A stretch of DNA of 8,197 bases, taken from NCBI GenBank assembly GCA_964422685.1, contig CAYRCG010000096.1, positions 1-8,197 on the forward strand, read 5' to 3'. Shown here piece after piece: positions 5,878 through 8,197 of this stretch. The DNA is from Syntrophomonas sp964422685. GTDB lineage: Bacteria; Bacillota; Syntrophomonadia; Syntrophomonadales; Syntrophomonadaceae. The notes beneath the pieces are model-generated. The model was not told the DNA's origin. It worked only from the letters and a program-made list of their open reading frames with translations, and did no database searches. The first letter of the stretch is position 1, and every line of letters begins with the position of its first letter. Made by a program: the position numbers and the translations under genes.

Positions 5878-6471
5878 ATGGATTTTTATCATTATATAAG
5901 GTTTCCCATACGGGACAAAGATTGGGTCAAAAAGATCCTTCTGGGTTGTGTGATTTCTATTGTTCCGGTTCTTAACATTCTGAGCTTTTGTTATTTCGTG
6001 GAATGCATGAAATACGGCATAGCAGGCAGGAAGCGCTTACCTGATTGGGAACGGTGGGAAAGTTTTGTTCGGGAGGGCATTGCGGCCTTCTTAATAGCTT
6101 TGGGGTACTTACTGATCCCGTTAATTTTAGCCTTTCCCCTTTTGCACATTCCCTTGGTAGGGGGCTTTCTTTTATCTATTATTATACTAGCCATTGGCCT
6201 AATAATCCCCTTATCCATCGCCAACTATCTGAAGGCGCATTATCCTATGGATGCAATCAACATCAAGGACATATTTTTCACGCTAGGCCGGGTTGCTTCC
6301 GATTATATACCGGCTTATTTTGCGGCTATATTTTATACGGCATTGGGGTTTACTATTATATTGCTTTTTCCCTACCTATCATTCTTGGGGGTATTACTGA
6401 TGTTCTATTGCGGGATAGTTTTTTTTCATTTTACCGGCAGTCTAATCGATTCATGCCCTTGGACTGAATAG
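5878..6471 (+). CDS. DUF4013 integral membrane protein
   Basis: A 197-residue polytopic membrane protein of the DUF4013 family, found in many Clostridia and archaea, whose function is unknown. The family hallmark is at the N-terminus: P10, then RDKDWVKK (12-19), a membrane segment (about 20-40), and a loop G50-R-K-R-LPDW (53-57) followed by ...FVREGIAA (63-70). Hydrophobic segments follow at about 67-88, 92-118, 145-165 and 167-190, giving roughly five membrane helices and no signal peptide. The start is ATG with an unusual run of eight G as ribosome binding site. It is separated from the small-protein pair by a hairpin, so it is probably its own transcription unit. It converges on the transporter gene to the right. 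Confidence 0.88.
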   Translation: MDFYHYIRFPIRDKDWVKKILLGCVISIVPVLNILSFCYFVECMKYGIAGRKRLPDWERWESFVREGIAAFLIALGYLLIPLILAFPLLHIPLVGGFLLSIIILAIGLIIPLSIANYLKAHYPMDAINIKDIFFTLGRVASDYIPAYFAAIFYTALGFTIILLFPYLSFLGVLLMFYCGIVFFHFTGSLIDSCPWTE

Positions 6472-6498
6472 TTTGTAATCGGACTGAGAGGCCTCGCC

Positions 6499-6542
6499 CA
6501 TCATTAAATCGGTGATGATGACCCCCGACCGGAAGGAGGGGT
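6499..6542. terminator. two adjacent hairpins between convergent genes
   Basis: CATCATTA (6499-6506) pairs with TGATGATG (6513-6520) through eight pairs, one of them G-U. Directly beside it, ACCCC (6521-6525) pairs with GGGGT (6538-6542), enclosing CC-GGAA-GG, a GNRA-like tetraloop stem. The pair fills the 73-base gap between the DUF4013 stop and the transporter stop and could serve transcripts from both sides. Neither has a clear T run, so intrinsic termination is only a candidate role. Confidence 0.4.
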
Positions 6543-6544
6543 AA

Positions 6545-7663
6545 TTATACCTTTACCCAACCCTTGGTAAAAAGGAAATGTAGTATAAGACCGGCTAGGA
6601 AAGCCACGGCAGGATTAACGGCAATACTCACAATTAGAACAACGGCAAAACAAAACAATGATTCCCTATCGCCAAAGTCTTGAACCCCCCGGACTAGATC
6701 AACTCCGCTAAAAAACAAAAGACTGCCCAGTACAGACTGGGGGATAACCTGCAAAAGATCGACCCCTGATGGTCCCAAAAACACGCCGGTAAACAGTAAA
6801 ATTAACCCCATCAATATTGGGGTAAAACCGGTTCTGCCACCAAAACGGTAGTGTGCAGCCAATCCGCCACTACCATGGCACATGGCAAAGCCCCCTAGGG
6901 GAGCGGCTAATAGATTGCCTATGCCCAGGGTAAGGCAAAGGTTTTTTTCGTTAACCTTTTCCGACTGTTCCGGAAAAAGTTCGCGGGCCAAAATGGCTGT
7001 AACTAAAACAGAATTAGTTAGGGTAAGGGGTAATTGCGGTAAGTAACCCAGGGTAAAACCCCGTATAAAGTCTGTCCAGGCGGGTAAAACCAAGTGCGGC
7101 CAATATAATCCGAACTGCAAACCGGGCCAGTGAAGCCCCGGATGCAGGACGAATGCTAGCAAAGTGCCACCTACTATACCGGCGATAGAAGCCGGGAATC
7201 GGCGGCTCTGAAAAAGAATAAGCATTAATAGTATTATGATGAGACCCAGTTGCAGATCAGTTTTTATATATTTTATACCCAACATGGCCAGACTAACACC
7301 TAAGCCGACCTGAATGCCAAGTGTTATGCTATCTGGAGTAAGGCTAGCCAGTCTGCTAGCCAAACCAGTTACGGCCAAGACGAACAAAGATATGCCCATC
7401 ATAATTCCCGCTGCAGCTACTTCTCCGGCTGTCAAATGATGTACTAATACGGCAGCCCCAATGATTTTCATAGGTTGAACCGGGATCGGGATACGATAAA
7501 AATATCCGGTGAAGATGTACATCAAGCCGAAAGTTGTAAGGATGCTGCTAGCATCTAGTTTGCCGATAATAATTGCTCCTATAATATAGGGAAGGAAGGT
7601 TCCCAGATCAGCAATAGCACCAGATAGTTCACCTTGAAATTCAGAAAAAGTCTCAATCTTCAT
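6545..7663 (-). CDS. MOT1-family molybdate/sulfate transporter
   Basis: A 372-residue multi-pass membrane transporter of the MFS_MOT1 (SulP-related) family, expected to import molybdate or, less likely, sulfate for molybdenum-cofactor enzymes. The family's two repeated signatures are present: GELSGAIADLGTFLPY (11-26) with PVQPMKIIGA (61-70) in the first half, and QLPLTLTNSVLVTA (210-223) with GGFAMCHGSGGLAAHYRFGGRTG (257-279) in the second. About ten hydrophobic segments span the rest. The length is normal for bacterial members. The ATG has AAGGAG on the reverse strand (7675-7680), 11 bases upstream, a little long but the best site. It is a single-gene unit converging on the DUF4013 gene. No Moco biosynthesis gene is nearby and I do not recognise a Moco riboswitch in the leader, so the substrate rests on the family motifs alone. 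Confidence 0.9.
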   Translation of the reverse strand: MKIETFSEFQGELSGAIADLGTFLPYIIGAIIIGKLDASSILTTFGLMYIFTGYFYRIPIPVQPMKIIGAAVLVHHLTAGEVAAAGIMMGISLFVLAVTGLASRLASLTPDSITLGIQVGLGVSLAMLGIKYIKTDLQLGLIIILLMLILFQSRRFPASIAGIVGGTLLAFVLHPGLHWPGLQFGLYWPHLVLPAWTDFIRGFTLGYLPQLPLTLTNSVLVTAILARELFPEQSEKVNEKNLCLTLGIGNLLAAPLGGFAMCHGSGGLAAHYRFGGRTGFTPILMGLILLFTGVFLGPSGVDLLQVIPQSVLGSLLFFSGVDLVRGVQDFGDRESLFCFAVVLIVSIAVNPAVAFLAGLILHFLFTKGWVKV

Positions 7664-8077
7664 TACATATATAACTCCTTATATTATGGAAGATTCATAT
7701 CGCAGAACCTAGGTGAGAACCTCCCTATCTATCAAGCGGCGATAAGCCTTAATTCGATAGAATTAGTTGTTTGTCGCGCCCCGGAGGAAATGCCACGCAG
7801 GTTCATTATGACATATTTATCAGGAAACATTACATATAATAATTACTTCCGCACTATTCAGCCGGGCTGTTATCCAACCGTTAGCCCTTTTATTTCTTAT
7901 AATATTATTATAATAATTCTTCTGCTATTTCCCTTCAAAACCGTATGAATACTTGCGAATATATTAGGTATTTAAACAAAACACGCTTGTTCTTAAACCG
8001 GCATATATACTAATTATATCCAAGTGTTCTTGAAATGTTTTCTTTAGGTTAAGGGCAAGGTTGCTCCATATTTGATG
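7664..8077. other. AT-rich intergenic region between the transporter and the rRNA-type promoter
   Basis: About 410 bases without a credible gene; the open frames here lack ribosome binding sites and protein-like composition. On the minus strand it must hold the promoter and leader of the transporter gene, but I find no clear -35/-10 pair. Small structures are visible: TAATTC-GATA-GAATTA at 7750-7765, AGGT-GAGA-ACCT at 7711-7722 with a direct repeat AGAACCT at 7704-7710 and 7716-7722, and GGGCT...AGCCC followed by TTTTATTT near 7864-7893, which resembles a weak plus-strand terminator with no gene before it. None matches a riboswitch class that I recognise. Confidence 0.55.
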
Positions 8078-8106
8078 TTGACATTTGTCGATGGGGATGA
8101 TATTAT
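8078..8106 (+). promoter_or_regulatory. strong sigma-A promoter, probably of an rRNA operon
   Basis: TTGACA at 8078-8083 is a perfect -35. TATTAT at 8101-8106 follows after exactly 17 bases and differs from the -10 consensus at one position. An overlapping TATAAT at 8104-8109 lies at a less favourable spacing of 20. Transcription should begin near 8112-8115. The leader that follows has rRNA-operon features, so this is probably a 16S rRNA promoter. Confidence 0.75.
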
Positions 8107-8111
8107 AATTC

Positions 8112-8197
8112 TTGCACGCAAGCCGGAAGCTTGCAGGCGCAAAGTTCTTGATAAAACTGAACAGCAAGACTAGAAGTGCGAAAAAAGTTAGAAAGTT
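8112..8197 (+). ncRNA. probable rRNA operon leader (5' external transcribed region), partial
   Basis: After the promoter comes a hairpin, GCAAGC (8118-8123) with GCTTGC (8129-8134), then AAAGTTCTTGATAAAACTGAACAGC at 8141-8165. This resembles the boxA-like GTTCTTTGAAAACTGAACA sequence that precedes 16S rRNA, and recurs in rRNA spacers, in low-GC Gram-positive bacteria. The mature 16S start is not in the window; it should lie within a few hundred bases past the right edge. A tRNA cluster or a leaderless remnant is a less likely alternative. Confidence 0.6.

Noticed and set aside
6045..6467. Plus-strand open frame of 140 residues inside the DUF4013 gene
   Set aside because: It is in another frame of a gene with clear family motifs and membrane helices; no ribosome binding site precedes it.
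6481..6544. Possible riboswitch between the DUF4013 and transporter genes, suggested by ACTGAGAGG
   Set aside because: It is downstream of both convergent genes, and the other conserved parts of a TPP or similar aptamer are absent.
7634..7948. Plus-strand open frame of 104 residues upstream of and overlapping the transporter start
   Set aside because: It begins inside the transporter gene on the other strand, has no ribosome binding site, and its composition is that of AT-rich non-coding DNA (long Ile runs).
7964..8167. Minus-strand open frame of 67 residues near the right edge
   Set aside because: It overlaps the strong rRNA-type promoter and leader on the plus strand and has no convincing ribosome binding site.

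Overview
The window looks like chromosomal DNA from an anaerobic, Gram-positive-type bacterium of the Clostridia (Peptococcaceae/Desulfotomaculum-like). The reasons are strong AAGGAGG-type ribosome binding sites, a full MinC/MinD/MinE set, a PPSR-family (YqfL-like) kinase regulator, a DUF4013 membrane protein, and an rRNA-type promoter and leader of the low-GC Gram-positive kind. The lineage is inferred from gene content, not from a database match. I see no phage, plasmid, transposase or CRISPR array.

Left part (1-3707), minus strand: a compact block reads right to left as minD, minE, minC, then a CHASE2-domain class III adenylate cyclase. minD-minE are separated by 13 bases and minE-minC by 8, so they must be cotranscribed. 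The cyclase follows after 52 bases and may be the last gene of the operon. The usual order is minC-minD-minE, so minC in last position is unusual. A short interspersed palindromic repeat lies just beyond the cyclase, and a degraded relative of it lies in the 3708-4160 intergenic region upstream of minD.

Middle part (4161-6471), plus strand: a pyruvate,phosphate dikinase regulatory protein is followed by a strong hairpin. Next come two small paralogous proteins of unknown function (91 and 88 residues, each with its own strong ribosome binding site), a terminator-like hairpin, and a DUF4013 integral membrane protein. The two small proteins share a G-L-L-x-x-(A)-D-x-x-G-x-Y-N-I-G core and a C-terminal W-x3-I-x2-I-x3-Y helix. 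They are the least explained genes here.

Right part (6545-8197): a MOT1-family molybdate/sulfate transporter lies on the minus strand, convergent with the DUF4013 gene. Its upstream region (7664-8077) has no convincing gene. The last 120 bases hold a strong plus-strand promoter (TTGACA, 17 bases, TATTAT), a hairpin, and a boxA-like leader (GTTCTTGATAAAACTGAACA) typical of the region before a 16S rRNA gene. An rRNA operon therefore probably starts just past the right edge.
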